DNA from: JAWLGZ01 sp041690635
Lineage (GTDB): Bacteria; Pseudomonadota; Gammaproteobacteria; Thiohalomonadales; Thiohalomonadaceae
Direction: 5' to 3'
NCBI GenBank assembly: GCA_041690635.1
Contig: JAWLGZ010000004.1
Location: 310,001-374,000 of the forward strand
DNA: 64,000 nucleotides
How positions within the stretch are numbered: the stretch's first letter is position 1; every line of letters begins with the position of its first letter. The notes beneath the pieces are model-generated. The model had not been told where the DNA came from and searched no databases. It saw nothing but the letters and a program-made list of their open reading frames with translations. This document shows, in pieces, positions 31,880 through 41,502 of the stretch. The position numbers were made by a program, and so were the translations under genes.

Positions 31880-33316
31880 ATGCTCTGGCTCAGCCTCTTT
31901 CTGCCCCGCCTGCCGCTGGAGGTGTTCGCGCGCGGACGGGAAGAGAACCTTCCCCTGGCGATCACCGCAAGCCGGGGGCAGCTCCAGTGGGTTCACCTGT
32001 GCAACACCGCTGCTGCCGACACAGGGATCGTCCCGGGCATGGGCGTCGGTGCCGCCCAGTCGCTCACCGACGACCTGCACCTCCTGCCGCGCGATCCGGA
32101 ACAGGAGCGCACGGCGCTGGAGGGGCTCGCCGCTTGGGCGGGCCAGTTCACCCCCACCGTCTCCCTCATCCCCGGGACCGGCCTGCTGCTGGAGGTCGAG
32201 GGCAGCCTGCGCCTTTTTCACGGCCCTTTGGCCTTGCGTACCCTGGTGGAAAACGGCGCGGCGGAATTGGGTTACACCGCCCACTGCGCCCTCGCGCCCA
32301 CCCCGCTCGGCGCCTGGATTCTCGCTTTGGCCGGAAAGCCGCTGCTGATCCGGGATCGCAGTGCACTGGAAAAGGCGCTGGCGCCGCTCCCGCTCGATAC
32401 CATCGGCCTGGAACCGGGAACGCTCGCCACCCTCAAGGGGATGGGACTGCGCCGATTGGGCGACTGCCTGAATCTCCCGCGCGCCGGATTGGGACGTCGT
32501 CTGGGACCGGAGGTGCTGCGCTTTTTCGACCGCGCGGTGGGCCGGCTCCCCGATCCGCGCAAACCATTTCTGCCATCGCCCCGATTCCACAGCCGCCTGC
32601 TGCTGCCGGCTGAGGTGGAGTCCGCGGAGGCGTTGCTGTTCGCCGCGCGCCGGCTGCTTCTGGAACTGACCGGAGTGCTTCAGGGTCGGAACGCCGCGGT
32701 GCAGCGGATGGTGCTGGAACTGCATCACCGTGATCGGCCATCCACCGAGCTGGTCCTTGGCCTGGTCGCTCCCAGCCGTGATCCGGAGTATCTGGCCGGA
32801 CTGCTGCGCGCACGGCTGGAACGTTTCGAACTGCCGGCACCCGTGGATGAGATCGTGCTCGCCGCCGATCAACTGCTGCCGCTGTCCGCAGAACACCCGG
32901 ATCTTTTCAGCAATGGTGATGTGGAAAGCGGCGACTGGCGCCGCCTGGTCGAACAGCTGCGAGCCCGGCTCGGCAGTGAGGCGGTGTTCGGCTGCCGACC
33001 ACTCCCGGAACACCGCCCCGAGCGGGCCTGGCGTCGCACCACGCCCGGTGAAAAAGGCGAGTCGTTCGACTTCCCGCCCCGCCCCGCCTGGCTGCTGCCG
33101 GAGCCGCAAGCCCTCGACGAGATCGACGGCCGCCCCTGCCGCGGCGGATTTTTGCACCTGATCGCTGGACCGGAGCGGATCGAGAGTGGCTGGTGGGACC
33201 GGCAACCGGCGGAACGGGACTATTTCGTTGCCGAGGATGCCGCCCACGCCCGCCTCTGGATCTTCCGCGAACTGCGTGGCCGGCGGCGCTGGTTCCTGCA
33301 CGGCATCTTCGGCTGA
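31880..33316 (+). CDS. imuB: ImuB, catalytically inactive Y-family polymerase subunit
   Basis: The 478-residue protein begins LWLSLFLPRLPLEVFARG, where active Y-family enzymes have the metal-binding DMDAFFA; that acidic motif is missing, as in ImuB. It keeps a thumb/helix-hairpin-helix region (LATLKGMGLRRLGDCLNLPRAGLGRRLG near 205-235) and the little-finger-type region after it. ImuB serves as the hub linking ImuA, DnaE2 and the sliding clamp. The usual next gene, dnaE2, is not here but 8.7 kb further on; a MITE-like element follows instead. Confidence 0.92.
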   Translation: MLWLSLFLPRLPLEVFARGREENLPLAITASRGQLQWVHLCNTAAADTGIVPGMGVGAAQSLTDDLHLLPRDPEQERTALEGLAAWAGQFTPTVSLIPGTGLLLEVEGSLRLFHGPLALRTLVENGAAELGYTAHCALAPTPLGAWILALAGKPLLIRDRSALEKALAPLPLDTIGLEPGTLATLKGMGLRRLGDCLNLPRAGLGRRLGPEVLRFFDRAVGRLPDPRKPFLPSPRFHSRLLLPAEVESAEALLFAARRLLLELTGVLQGRNAAVQRMVLELHHRDRPSTELVLGLVAPSRDPEYLAGLLRARLERFELPAPVDEIVLAADQLLPLSAEHPDLFSNGDVESGDWRRLVEQLRARLGSEAVFGCRPLPEHRPERAWRRTTPGEKGESFDFPPRPAWLLPEPQALDEIDGRPCRGGFLHLIAGPERIESGWWDRQPAERDYFVAEDAAHARLWIFRELRGRRRWFLHGIFG

Positions 33317-33367
33317 GCACGTCCCATCTCTCCGCACCCGGTTGACCTGGAGGTTATCGGTGGGTAG

Positions 33368-33524
33368 TTAGGGAAACGCTGATTTAAGCAGCGTTTCCCG
33401 TGCGGTCCAGGGATGGACCGCCGCACAATCGCATAAGCGATTGTTGGCGGGAGCCCGGCCCGGACAGGTGCCGGGTGGGCGTAGCTGATTTAATCCAGGA
33501 TGGATTAAATCAGCATCTACTTAG
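33368..33524. mobile_element. MITE-like structured repeat between imuB and osmC
   Basis: The block is bounded by TTAG on both sides (33368-33371 and 33521-33524). Its ends share the inverted core GCTGATTTAA. Five hairpins follow each other: 33371-33399 (11-bp stem with GGGAAACGCTG), 33400-33426, 33426-33443 (CAATCGC/GCGATTG), 33453-33480, and 33484-33514 (14-bp perfect stem around GGA). No reading frame is present. The right-hand TTAG supplies the TAA stop of the OsmC gene. Confidence 0.8.
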
Positions 33525-34126
33525 GCACCGATCAGACGCGCGCGCTGTTTTGCGGCGACGCCGTCGTCGCCATCACTCTGCTCGACTTCGAGAGTGGTGG
33601 TGATCTTCAGCGGCATCGCCAGCGTCTCCTTGAGCGGCGACTTGCGATCGATCGTCTCCTTCACCTTTTGGATCTTCTCCGGATCGGACCCTTTGGCGCG
33701 GATGTCCAGTTTCAGCTCAAGCGCGCCGTTGCGCACCGAGTCGTCGAGCCCGAAGAAACCGGCGACGTCAAACAGCACCTCCACATCGATTTCGAGCTTC
33801 TCGAATTCGGTCTCGAACATCGCACCGTTGGTGGCCATCCCCGCGGTGATGCAGCCGCACAGGCCTGCAGCCAGGTACTCGATGGGGTTGGGCCCCTCGT
33901 CGGTGCCGCCAAGTTCGACCGGCTCATCCACCAGCAGTTTGAATTCGCGATCCTTGCGCGCAATGTTGACACCGCCCGCAAGCAGCTCACCGACGGTCAC
34001 CTCGGCCCGCGTTCCCCCCTGCCACGCCGAGCGGGCACGGAAGCGGACCTTGCCGAGATCCCGGTTTTCCTCGATTGCATTCACCAGGCCAACCACATTT
34101 TCGATGGCCACTCCATTGTTGGTCAT
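33521..34126 (-). CDS. OsmC-family protein
   Basis: The 201-residue protein of the OsmC/Ohr fold has the block EGPNPIEYLAAGLCGCITAG near residue 75, with the peroxidatic-type Cys. The second family Cys position appears as Ser (DRKSPLKETL), so classical peroxide reduction is uncertain; a general stress or redox role is likely. It converges on imuB, and the 3' end abuts the MITE-like element. Confidence 0.85.
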   Translation of the reverse strand: MTNNGVAIENVVGLVNAIEENRDLGKVRFRARSAWQGGTRAEVTVGELLAGGVNIARKDREFKLLVDEPVELGGTDEGPNPIEYLAAGLCGCITAGMATNGAMFETEFEKLEIDVEVLFDVAGFFGLDDSVRNGALELKLDIRAKGSDPEKIQKVKETIDRKSPLKETLAMPLKITTTLEVEQSDGDDGVAAKQRARLIGA

Positions 34127-34249
34127 GCGTCCTGTCCTCCGATTCTTGTTGTTGGTAACGCACGAAAGGCGGCTACCTTACCCCAAAAAGCGGAGGCGTA
34201 AAGTGCTCGGAGGTGAATGTGTCAGAACTGTGTCATGAACCGACACCCC

Positions 34250-34831
34250 TCAATCGACGGTGTCGGTACGGATTCCTTCGGCGAGTACGCGTGCGGCGAC
34301 AAAACGCCCATCTGCCGTCGACTGGACCACACGGGCGGAGAAATGGTTCAGGATGAGCCCCGCGTCGCCGGAAATGCGGCTCTCCCAGACATGATCGAGC
34401 ACCAGGGTGAAGCGGTGGTGCGGATTCTTCGACGGGATGGGAATTGCCTGCGGGGCCTGGATCCAGGGCAGTGGCGCCGTCTCGTCCTCAGGCAGCGGTT
34501 CAACCGCCGGCGGGACCGTAATGATGCGCGGCTCCGGTTCGGAGAGGTCGATCGCCTTGCCGCCATTGAAGAGGATGTACTCCCCTTCGCACTGCATGGC
34601 ATTGAGGTTGAGCCCGCCTGCGTCCACGGTCAGTGGCTTACCGATGCCGTCACCGCCGACCTTCATGATGCGTACGGCCGGTTTGACAGAGCCCAAAAAG
34701 ATCCCACGCGTCTCCACCGCCGCATACCCCGGCCCGACGCAGTAGCGGCCATCGGTATCATCGGCAGCCGCCCCACCCGCCAACAGCAGAAGCATCAGCC
34801 CGCCGGCACTCCTCGCCCGATCCGACAACAT
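34250..34831 (-). CDS. Exported hypothetical protein
   Basis: The 193-residue protein has a short signal peptide (LMLLLLAGGAAA, cut near residue 23). The mature part has an acidic, Pro-rich middle (PPAVEPLPEDETAPLPW) and two cysteines (GRYC and MQCEG) that may form a disulfide. No family was recognised. The ATG at 34831 is chosen because GGAAGGGGGG lies just upstream. It is probably a monocistronic periplasmic protein. Confidence 0.6.
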   Translation of the reverse strand: MLSDRARSAGGLMLLLLAGGAAADDTDGRYCVGPGYAAVETRGIFLGSVKPAVRIMKVGGDGIGKPLTVDAGGLNLNAMQCEGEYILFNGGKAIDLSEPEPRIITVPPAVEPLPEDETAPLPWIQAPQAIPIPSKNPHHRFTLVLDHVWESRISGDAGLILNHFSARVVQSTADGRFVAARVLAEGIRTDTVD

Positions 34832-35011
34832 CGCCACCCCCCTTCCGAAAAACACACGAAAATACAGGCCGTGCAGCACACACCGGCCCCGCAACGACTC
34901 GACAATGGCGGTGAAGATAACCGATGCCGGCCTGCCTGTCGCCGGGTCAACCGGCTCCCGCAGATTCAACAGTCGCAGGCCGCTGCCAAAACTCGATAAT
35001 CCGCTGGTCGT

Positions 35012-35347
35012 TCACTCTTCTGCTTCACCCCGGTAGAAAACCGCCAGCCAAATCGTATTCTCCTCCCGCGCCGTCCAAGCCACCCGGTGCCGCCGATGGG
35101 CCGGGATGTCGATCCACTCCCCCGGCCCGAGTTCGACCGATTCCTCCGGATCAGCAAACTGCAGCCGCGCGCGACCGCTGATCACCATCACCCACTCGCG
35201 CTCCTCCTGGTCGTACCAGAACCCCTCCGGCGAGCAGTGGCCGCGCGAGACGATACGCTCGATACGGCAGTCGTTGCCATGGGCGAGCCGCTCGAAGAAC
35301 TCCTCGGCCCCCACTTGGGCAGGTGCCCTGACGCTTCCCCGTTTCAT
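35012..35347 (-). CDS. Small cupin-domain protein
   Basis: A single cupin fold of 111 residues: HCSPEGFWYDQEEREWVMVISGRARLQF is motif 1 and PGEWIDIPAHRRHRVAW is motif 2, with likely metal ligands Glu and His. The target is unknown; similar proteins are often annotated as phosphoribosylaminoimidazole-linked or sugar-binding cupins without proof. An ATG 15 bases upstream (35362) is an alternative start. Confidence 0.75.
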   Translation of the reverse strand: MKRGSVRAPAQVGAEEFFERLAHGNDCRIERIVSRGHCSPEGFWYDQEEREWVMVISGRARLQFADPEESVELGPGEWIDIPAHRRHRVAWTAREENTIWLAVFYRGEAEE

Positions 35348-35440
35348 TCCATCCGCATCCAATCAATCCGGAGCTTGTCGGCGCTCCCTGCGTAACCGTT
35401 CATGTCGCTTCTTCGCCCGGCCCGGCACGCCGGATTATGC

Positions 35441-36004
35441 CTATGCGTCGTCCAATCCATGCGACCGGACACCATCGAGCGCCCCATCGGCGCCGTCCTG
35501 CCTGACCACGCTAAACGAACCATCAGTCTCCAATACGACTGCCCTCACCTTATCCAGCTCAGCCAACCCTGCCGACCGGACCGCCGCACGCACCTCATCC
35601 TCGGTGACCCTTGCCGAGCGCAGGGCGGTCGGCAGGAATGCCCCCTGGTACAACAGCAACGCAGGCTCACCGGTCACCAACCGGCGAACCCAGCGCAAAC
35701 GAACGCTGGACCAGGTGACCGCAAACTGAACTCCAATCAGCAGGGCAAAAGCCACGACGCCCTGTGCCAGGCTCACCTCCTTGTTGAGAAGGACGGTGGC
35801 CAGGGTCGAGCCCAGGGCGACGGTGACCACCAGGTCGAAGGCGTTCATCTTCGACAGTGTCCGCCTGCCGGATACCCGCAGCAGCACAACCAGGCTGGCG
35901 TATGCCAACAATCCGACCGCCAGGGTTCGAAACAACGCCGACCAGCCACTGAAGAAGAACTGTTCCAACGCAGCCTCCCCTCGCCCTCTGATCTCCTGTC
36001 TCAT
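35441..36004 (-). CDS. YetF/DUF421-family membrane protein
   Basis: The 187-residue protein has three membrane helices in the first 95 residues and a cytoplasmic domain after it. VSGRRTLSKMNAFDLVVTVALGS is the hallmark of the YetF/YcaP (DUF421) group, and EDEVRAAVRSAGLAELDKVRAVVLETDGSFSV is the standard C-terminal domain. Function is poorly known; links to envelope stress exist in other bacteria. It is 58 bp downstream of the PEP-utilising enzyme gene on the same strand. Confidence 0.88.
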   Translation of the reverse strand: MRQEIRGRGEAALEQFFFSGWSALFRTLAVGLLAYASLVVLLRVSGRRTLSKMNAFDLVVTVALGSTLATVLLNKEVSLAQGVVAFALLIGVQFAVTWSSVRLRWVRRLVTGEPALLLYQGAFLPTALRSARVTEDEVRAAVRSAGLAELDKVRAVVLETDGSFSVVRQDGADGALDGVRSHGLDDA

Positions 36005-36062
36005 CAAGCATGATGCTCGACCGATCCACTTTCCACGGGAAGCTCTCCCTCTCTCCCAACCG

Positions 36063-38837
36063 CTACCGGCTGTCGGCACTCTCTCTTTCGCAAGCTGGAT
36101 ACACCCCGCCCAGACCGGTGGTGTACGCCGCGGAGTCTCCCCCGACCGCCGCATCCTGGCCGGTGAACTCTGCCGGCACCCCTTCCCGTGCCTTCAGGTA
36201 AGTCGGGCCTATACGGGATACCTGCCCTTTGGCGCCGTCGATGCGGATCATCGGTTCCTCGGCAAGGCGGGTGACGGCGCCGGGCAGGTTGGCCACGGCG
36301 GGGACCCCCAGCTCCCGCGCCACAATGGCGCCATGAGAGAGATAGCCGCCGATCTCGGTGACGATGCCGCCCGCACGGAGGAAAAGCGGTGTCCAACCGG
36401 GGTCTGTGGTGGCTGCCACCAGAATGTCGCCCCGTTCCAGGCGGGCACCCTCTTCGGGGCGATGCAGCACGCGGGCGCGCCCCTGGGCTTCGCCAGGGGA
36501 GACGCCGATGCCGCGCCAGGAATCGCCCTTCCCGGTCACGCGATCGTCGTCGACCGGAGTGCTCTGCAAACGGGCCTCGTCCCCTTCCACCACCACATCG
36601 GGGATCTCCTCTCCGCGCCACACACGACGCAGTTCCTCCCGATCCGCGGCAAGCGCTGCCGCCCCTGTTCCGTTCCAGGTACCGGCGAGCAGCGCCTCGA
36701 GGTCGGCCAGCGCCAGCTGGAACACCTGATCCGGCCGCTGCAACACGCTCCGCTCGGACATCCGCCGGCCTACTTCAAGGGCGATGCGGCGCACCGGTTC
36801 GAGGGCGGCGACGGAGAGGGACTTGCCGGTCTCACGCCGAGCCATGCCGCGCCGGGCGCGTGCCGCAAGCCAGCGGACCAGCGGGCGTGACCACCACGGG
36901 AGCCGGCGCAGCCCCTCTTCACCCTCCTCCCGCCGGGCGCGGGCGGCCTCCTCCATCTCCCCCTCGGCTGCATCGACAAGTCGGGCGATCTCCCGGAGCA
37001 GGTAGCGGGGTGCCTCGTGCCAGCGCGGGCTGGCGAGTTCAGTCTCGTTCAGGGCACGGTGGCCGTAAAGTTCCAGATAGCGTTCGAAGGCGCTCCGGAA
37101 AGGCGCGGTCGACAGCGAAACTCCCTTGAATGCCGATGCCTCGGAACCCTCCGCCGGGAGTGCTCCGAGCCAGCGGCGGACAGCGGGGTCGGCGGCCGCC
37201 AGGTTCGCCAGGGTATGGAGGTGGTGCAACGCCTCCACGCTAGGCATCTCCCCGCCTGCGGCGAGCAGGCTGCCGAGCAACTCTTCGGTCTCCTCGGGAT
37301 TCAGCCGCGTGAGCAGCTCGCGGGTGAGTTGGAGCCAGACCCCCGCATCGCTGTTCGAGAGCTGGAAGAGATGGCTCACGCCGATGCCGTAATCCACCCA
37401 CTCCCGCAGCAACGCGCCGAGCGCCTCATCGGGCATGTTGTGAAGCGGACGCTTGCGGAAGGCAACCACTCTGTCCAGCGTCTCCCTGTGGGCATCGCCG
37501 AGTCGCTGTCCGATGCCGCGCAGCATCCGCAGCAGGCGCAGCTTGCGGCGCACCCGCTGCCGACCCTCCCTGCCCTTCATCGGGTCACCCTGCGGGACAC
37601 GGATTGCCGGCTGATTGCCGCCCAGATCCCGGTTGAGTTCATCGGGCGGATAGCCAAAGCCATCATAATAGACCCACTGCAGTGCGCTCAGGTCGAGATA
37701 GGCGCGCCCGTGGAAGCGGCGCAGGGTCTGCATCCCGACGGGAATGGTGACACCCGCCTCGCGCAGCGGCGCGAACAGCATCGAGCGGACCACCTCCTGA
37801 ATCAACGACCATGAGAGGGCAGTGGGCAGGCCGCCCACCACCTCCTTGAGATTGGCGTTCGACCAGATCACGGGCTGGGATGAGAGTCCCTCGAAGCTAC
37901 GGTGCGGGAGGCGCGTGACCGGGCGGACCTGGAGGAACCAGAACCGCGCGCCGTCGTAGGCCCACTCGATATCCTGCGGGAGATCGCCGTCACCGAACGC
38001 CCATTGTGCGCGCATCCCCCACCGCGCGAGATCGATCAGGTCGTCATTGTCCATCGGTAGCGGCGGCGTGTTTGCGGAGCGGGCGCGGGCGGTCACCGCA
38101 TAGCGCAACAGGTGGGTACTCACGGTGCTCTGCTCCGGCACCTCGGCCCCCGCCACCAGACGGTCCGCCAGCCCCGCCACGCTGTTGACGATCAGGCGGT
38201 CCCGCCGTCCGGTGAGCGGGTCGCAGGTAAACAGGACACCGGCTGCCCGCGGCTCCTCTCTGCCGAGCGCGGCCACCATCCGGCAGATCACCACCGCGCA
38301 GTCGCAGCGGGTGTCGGAGATGCCTGCGTGGCGCCGGTAGGCGACCGCCCGCGGCGTCCACAGGGAGGCGTAGCAGCGGCGTACGGCGTCGATCAGCGGG
38401 CCCAGCCCCTTTACATTCAGTACGCTCTCGTGGATACCGGCGAAGGAGTAGTGCTCACCATCCTCGGCCACGGCACTGGAACGCACCGCCAACGACGCGG
38501 ACAGGAGCCGCTGTTCATCGAGAAACGTCACCAGTGCCCCCTCAACCCCTTCCGGCAGCGGCGTGTTCAGGATGCGGCGCCGCAGTGATTCCAACTCTCG
38601 GGACACGCCACTGTCCATGACCGACTCCGCGTAGAGCGTCCGGAGCCAGGCCGCCTCACCGCCCATCAGACAGCGGTCGAGGAGTTGCCGATAGGCCTCA
38701 GCGACCAACACACCGCCTCTCGGCACGGGAAAGCCGTAGCGGGCCAGGCGTGCCAGATTCCACCCCTTTCCCCCGCAAGCCGCGATACCGGCTGCTGCAG
38801 CCTGTTCCCAATCGATAAGCCACTGCTGACCGGCCAT
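36063..38837 (-). CDS. PEP-utilising / pyruvate phosphate dikinase-like phosphotransferase
   Basis: The 924-residue protein has an ATP-binding PPDK-type N-terminal region (about 10-320, with GGKGWNLARLARYGFPVPRG and SLAVRSSAVAEDG), a long linker, and a C-terminal swivelling phosphohistidine domain (VTEIGGYLSHGAIVARELGVPAV, His near residue 875). The order matches rifampicin phosphotransferase and related PEP synthase-like enzymes rather than PpsA, which has an additional PEP/pyruvate barrel domain. The substrate cannot be told from sequence. It follows the TetR gene by 1 bp and is probably controlled by it. Confidence 0.8.
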   Translation of the reverse strand: MAGQQWLIDWEQAAAAGIAACGGKGWNLARLARYGFPVPRGGVLVAEAYRQLLDRCLMGGEAAWLRTLYAESVMDSGVSRELESLRRRILNTPLPEGVEGALVTFLDEQRLLSASLAVRSSAVAEDGEHYSFAGIHESVLNVKGLGPLIDAVRRCYASLWTPRAVAYRRHAGISDTRCDCAVVICRMVAALGREEPRAAGVLFTCDPLTGRRDRLIVNSVAGLADRLVAGAEVPEQSTVSTHLLRYAVTARARSANTPPLPMDNDDLIDLARWGMRAQWAFGDGDLPQDIEWAYDGARFWFLQVRPVTRLPHRSFEGLSSQPVIWSNANLKEVVGGLPTALSWSLIQEVVRSMLFAPLREAGVTIPVGMQTLRRFHGRAYLDLSALQWVYYDGFGYPPDELNRDLGGNQPAIRVPQGDPMKGREGRQRVRRKLRLLRMLRGIGQRLGDAHRETLDRVVAFRKRPLHNMPDEALGALLREWVDYGIGVSHLFQLSNSDAGVWLQLTRELLTRLNPEETEELLGSLLAAGGEMPSVEALHHLHTLANLAAADPAVRRWLGALPAEGSEASAFKGVSLSTAPFRSAFERYLELYGHRALNETELASPRWHEAPRYLLREIARLVDAAEGEMEEAARARREEGEEGLRRLPWWSRPLVRWLAARARRGMARRETGKSLSVAALEPVRRIALEVGRRMSERSVLQRPDQVFQLALADLEALLAGTWNGTGAAALAADREELRRVWRGEEIPDVVVEGDEARLQSTPVDDDRVTGKGDSWRGIGVSPGEAQGRARVLHRPEEGARLERGDILVAATTDPGWTPLFLRAGGIVTEIGGYLSHGAIVARELGVPAVANLPGAVTRLAEEPMIRIDGAKGQVSRIGPTYLKAREGVPAEFTGQDAAVGGDSAAYTTGLGGVYPACERESADSR

Positions 38838-38838
38838 C

Positions 38839-39432
38839 TCATTGCCCCCCGATGCCATCGAAAAAGAGATCCACGATCTTCTCCAGCCTCGGTCCCTGCC
38901 CCCCGTCGTCAGCCGCGGCAAGCCACATCATCAGGGCCGAAAGGGAGAGGGATTCGAGGTGATTGGTGAGTTCTTCGGGCGACACGTCATTGCGCACCTC
39001 GCCCCGTTGTTGTCCTTCAGAAAGAATCCGCGTGAGGATCCCGTCGATGCCGCTGCGAAGTGTCGGATCGCCGCAGAAGCGCTCCCGGGAGGAGATGCGG
39101 AACAGGGCGTAGCGCTCGATCAGGGCGCGCCGCTCCTGCGCAATGCGGCCGAACAGCACCAACAGTCTCTTGAGGCGGGCGCGCGTCCCCGCCTGCCCCC
39201 GCAGCAGCGCTTCGACGTCGGGCCGCAGTTCGGCGGTAAGACGCTGCATCCACCCCACCAGCAGCGCCTCCTTGACCGGGAAGTAGCTGTAGAGCGTCGC
39301 CTTGGCGATATCCGCCTCCTCCGCGATCCGCTCCATGGTCACGGCATCGAAGCCCTGCCGCTGGAACAGAACCATGGCGGCATCAAGAATTCGCTGCCGC
39401 GTTTCCTCTTTCTTGCGCTCTCGGCGGCTCAT
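38839..39432 (-). CDS. TetR/AcrR-family transcriptional regulator
   Basis: The 197-residue repressor has a TetR helix-turn-helix at residues 12-58 (RILDAAMVLFQRQGFDAVTMERIAEEADIAKATLYSYF) and a helical ligand domain. It lies immediately upstream of the PEP-utilising enzyme gene, suggesting one operon and control by an unknown ligand. Confidence 0.92.
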   Translation of the reverse strand: MSRRERKKEETRQRILDAAMVLFQRQGFDAVTMERIAEEADIAKATLYSYFPVKEALLVGWMQRLTAELRPDVEALLRGQAGTRARLKRLLVLFGRIAQERRALIERYALFRISSRERFCGDPTLRSGIDGILTRILSEGQQRGEVRNDVSPEELTNHLESLSLSALMMWLAAADDGGQGPRLEKIVDLFFDGIGGQ

Positions 39433-39579
39433 CCGGACTCTCCCTCTCCAACATTTCCATACGATGACTTATTTTATACGACGTATGGTTTTTGGGTGTC
39501 AAGGAGAGCATACGCGGGGTTGGAGGAGAGGTGGGCCGCTGCGGCCGGTTCACCCCGGGGGAACGACACCGGTCGTGCA

Positions 39580-40317
39580 TTACCGGTTGACGATCGCCAT
39601 CCCCCTGTTCGGCGCGAGCACGGAGAGCCAGCGTGCAAGCGCCGCCTTGCCGACGTAGATCTCCGCCCTGTTCCGACGGATGCCCCTCAGGATGTGACCG
39701 GCGGCCTCCTGGGCAGTGATGGCAGGAATGTTGTTGGGAAGCTCGCCCCGGTGGAAATCGGTAGCGACCAGGGTCAACAAGACCTCATGGACCGCCACCG
39801 TCGAACCACGAAGGGCCCACCGCAGGCTTTGCGTGTAGGAGTGCAGTGCGGCTTTTGCGGTGCAATAGAACGCCTGCTCCGCCTTCGGCAGATGCACGAG
39901 TCCTGTTGTGAGGTTGACGATCGCCGCGCAGGGCAATGAGCGAAAGCGCGGCAGCAACGCGGTGACCAGTGACACCGGCGCAGTGAAGTTCAGGGCCATA
40001 TCACCCCTCATTGCCGCGTCGACCCCTTCGCCGGTGGGCAACACGGTGCGCCGCTTGGCACCGGCATTATTCACCAGGAGATTGAGCTGCGGATGCAGTT
40101 TCAGCACCCGTTCCACCAAGGCACGGCGCTGCGACGGGTCCGTAACGTCACACACCTCCGGGTACACACCGGGCAACCCGCTTTTGGCCCGCTCCAGTTT
40201 CTCCGCGCTGCGTCCGCAGATGATGACCGTGTTCTCAGGTGCCAGGGCTCGCGCCAGTTCCAGCCCGATCCCTTCGCTCCCCCCGGTAATCAGAACGGTG
40301 TTGCCGGTCAGTTTCAT
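39580..40317 (-). CDS. Short-chain dehydrogenase/reductase (DltE-like)
   Basis: The 245-residue Rossmann enzyme has ITGGSEGIGLELA (nucleotide-binding TGxxxGIG), NNAGAKR, and the catalytic YxxxK as YCTAK near residue 150. It resembles DltE-like oxidoreductases; the substrate is unknown. It is third in a run GNAT-Crp-SDR on the minus strand, 38 bp after the Crp-family gene. Confidence 0.88.
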   Translation of the reverse strand: MKLTGNTVLITGGSEGIGLELARALAPENTVIICGRSAEKLERAKSGLPGVYPEVCDVTDPSQRRALVERVLKLHPQLNLLVNNAGAKRRTVLPTGEGVDAAMRGDMALNFTAPVSLVTALLPRFRSLPCAAIVNLTTGLVHLPKAEQAFYCTAKAALHSYTQSLRWALRGSTVAVHEVLLTLVATDFHRGELPNNIPAITAQEAAGHILRGIRRNRAEIYVGKAALARWLSVLAPNRGMAIVNR

Positions 40318-40355
40318 CGTCAGGCCTCGCTCGGGTGTGAGGCCTGATTGTCCGT

Positions 40356-40985
40356 TCACACCTCAGGCGCTGCCTTAACCCGGGTTAATCCCAAACGACG
40401 GCGGAGGCGCGAGAGCGCCACCTCGGTGATGCCGACGTAGGAGGCGATGTGATAATTGGGGATGGAGTCCGCAATGTGCGCGTACTCGTGGATGAATTTC
40501 GTGTAGCGCTCGCCGGCCGAAAGCAGCAGGAAATCGGCCTCCCGCCGCTCCTTCCTGATCACCAGTTGCTCCAGCATCCGCATCTGCAACCGGTTCCACT
40601 CCCGGTACCGGCCGGACAGCATCAGGAAATCTGCGTACTGCATGGAGAGGCAATCGCACGGCAGCAGCGTTTGCACGAAGAACGGCGAGGGCTGCCCTGC
40701 GACCAGGGAGGTGACACTGCTGAGCACCTCTCCCCTGCCGGAGAAGGATTTGTTGTACTCCCTGCCGTCGGAGTCCAGGTAGTAGTAGCGCGCCAGACCG
40801 CCCGTCAGGAAGTGCAATTCCGAAACCACCTCCCCCGCCTCGATCACATGTACGCCCGCCGGGAAGTGATGATGGGAGAACAGAGGCACCGCCGCGGCCC
40901 AGGTCGCGTCCGGCAGTTCCACAACACTGCCGAGTGCAGAGCGCAGTGTTGTCAGGTGATCGGCAGGGGCAGTCAAGGTCATCAC
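40356..40985 (-). CDS. Crp/Fnr-family transcriptional regulator
   Basis: The 209-residue protein has a cyclic-nucleotide-binding-type beta barrel (about 25-130, with AGVHVIEAGEVVSELHFLTGGLARYYY) and a C-terminal winged helix ending YVGITEVALSRLRRRLG. There are no Fnr-type N-terminal cysteines. It may control the SDR gene that follows. The start overlaps the GNAT stop. Confidence 0.88.
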   Translation of the reverse strand: MMTLTAPADHLTTLRSALGSVVELPDATWAAAVPLFSHHHFPAGVHVIEAGEVVSELHFLTGGLARYYYLDSDGREYNKSFSGRGEVLSSVTSLVAGQPSPFFVQTLLPCDCLSMQYADFLMLSGRYREWNRLQMRMLEQLVIRKERREADFLLLSAGERYTKFIHEYAHIADSIPNYHIASYVGITEVALSRLRRRLGLTRVKAAPEV

Positions 40986-41482
40986 TCGTTCGTTGAGAGT
41001 CCACTTTCCGGGACTCGCTCGGCACGAAGGCTCCGCACCATGCGGAAATTTCGGAGTCGGATTCCCTTGCGCTCCACCGATTGCTCCTTCACCACATGGA
41101 AACCCATAGCCTCGAATAACGGGCGCGCCGCCATACTCACCTCTGATTCAAGTCGGCATACCCCATGGGCTTCCGCCCAGGTAAGTGCGGCTTCCAGGAG
41201 CTCCCGACCGAGGCCCCTGCGCTCATGGTTCGGATGGACATAGAGCAGGTCCACAAACCCCGTCTCCTCGACGCGGACAAAGCCGGCCACATCACCCTCC
41301 CGTTCGGCGACGAATACACCTCCACCCCCGAGACGACTGGCCCAGGCGGAGAGATCGGGCGCATCCGGTGCCCACACCTCCACCTGCTCAGTGGTGTAGT
41401 AACGCTCGCCAATCTCACGAACGGATCGATGGAAGCAGGTGACGACCGCCTGCAGATCGCCTGTCCTGTAAGGCCGAATCAC
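40982..41482 (-). CDS. GNAT-family N-acetyltransferase
   Basis: The 166-residue enzyme has the acetyl-CoA-binding motif HPNHERRGLGRELLEAAL near residue 85 and a late MGFHVVKEQSVERKGIRLRNF segment. The acceptor is unknown. It leads the GNAT-Crp-SDR run and is coupled to the Crp-family gene by a 4-bp overlap. Confidence 0.9.
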   Translation of the reverse strand: MIRPYRTGDLQAVVTCFHRSVREIGERYYTTEQVEVWAPDAPDLSAWASRLGGGGVFVAEREGDVAGFVRVEETGFVDLLYVHPNHERRGLGRELLEAALTWAEAHGVCRLESEVSMAARPLFEAMGFHVVKEQSVERKGIRLRNFRMVRSLRAERVPESGLSTNE

Positions 41483-41502
41483 ACCGCGTCTCCTGGCTCA
41501 AA

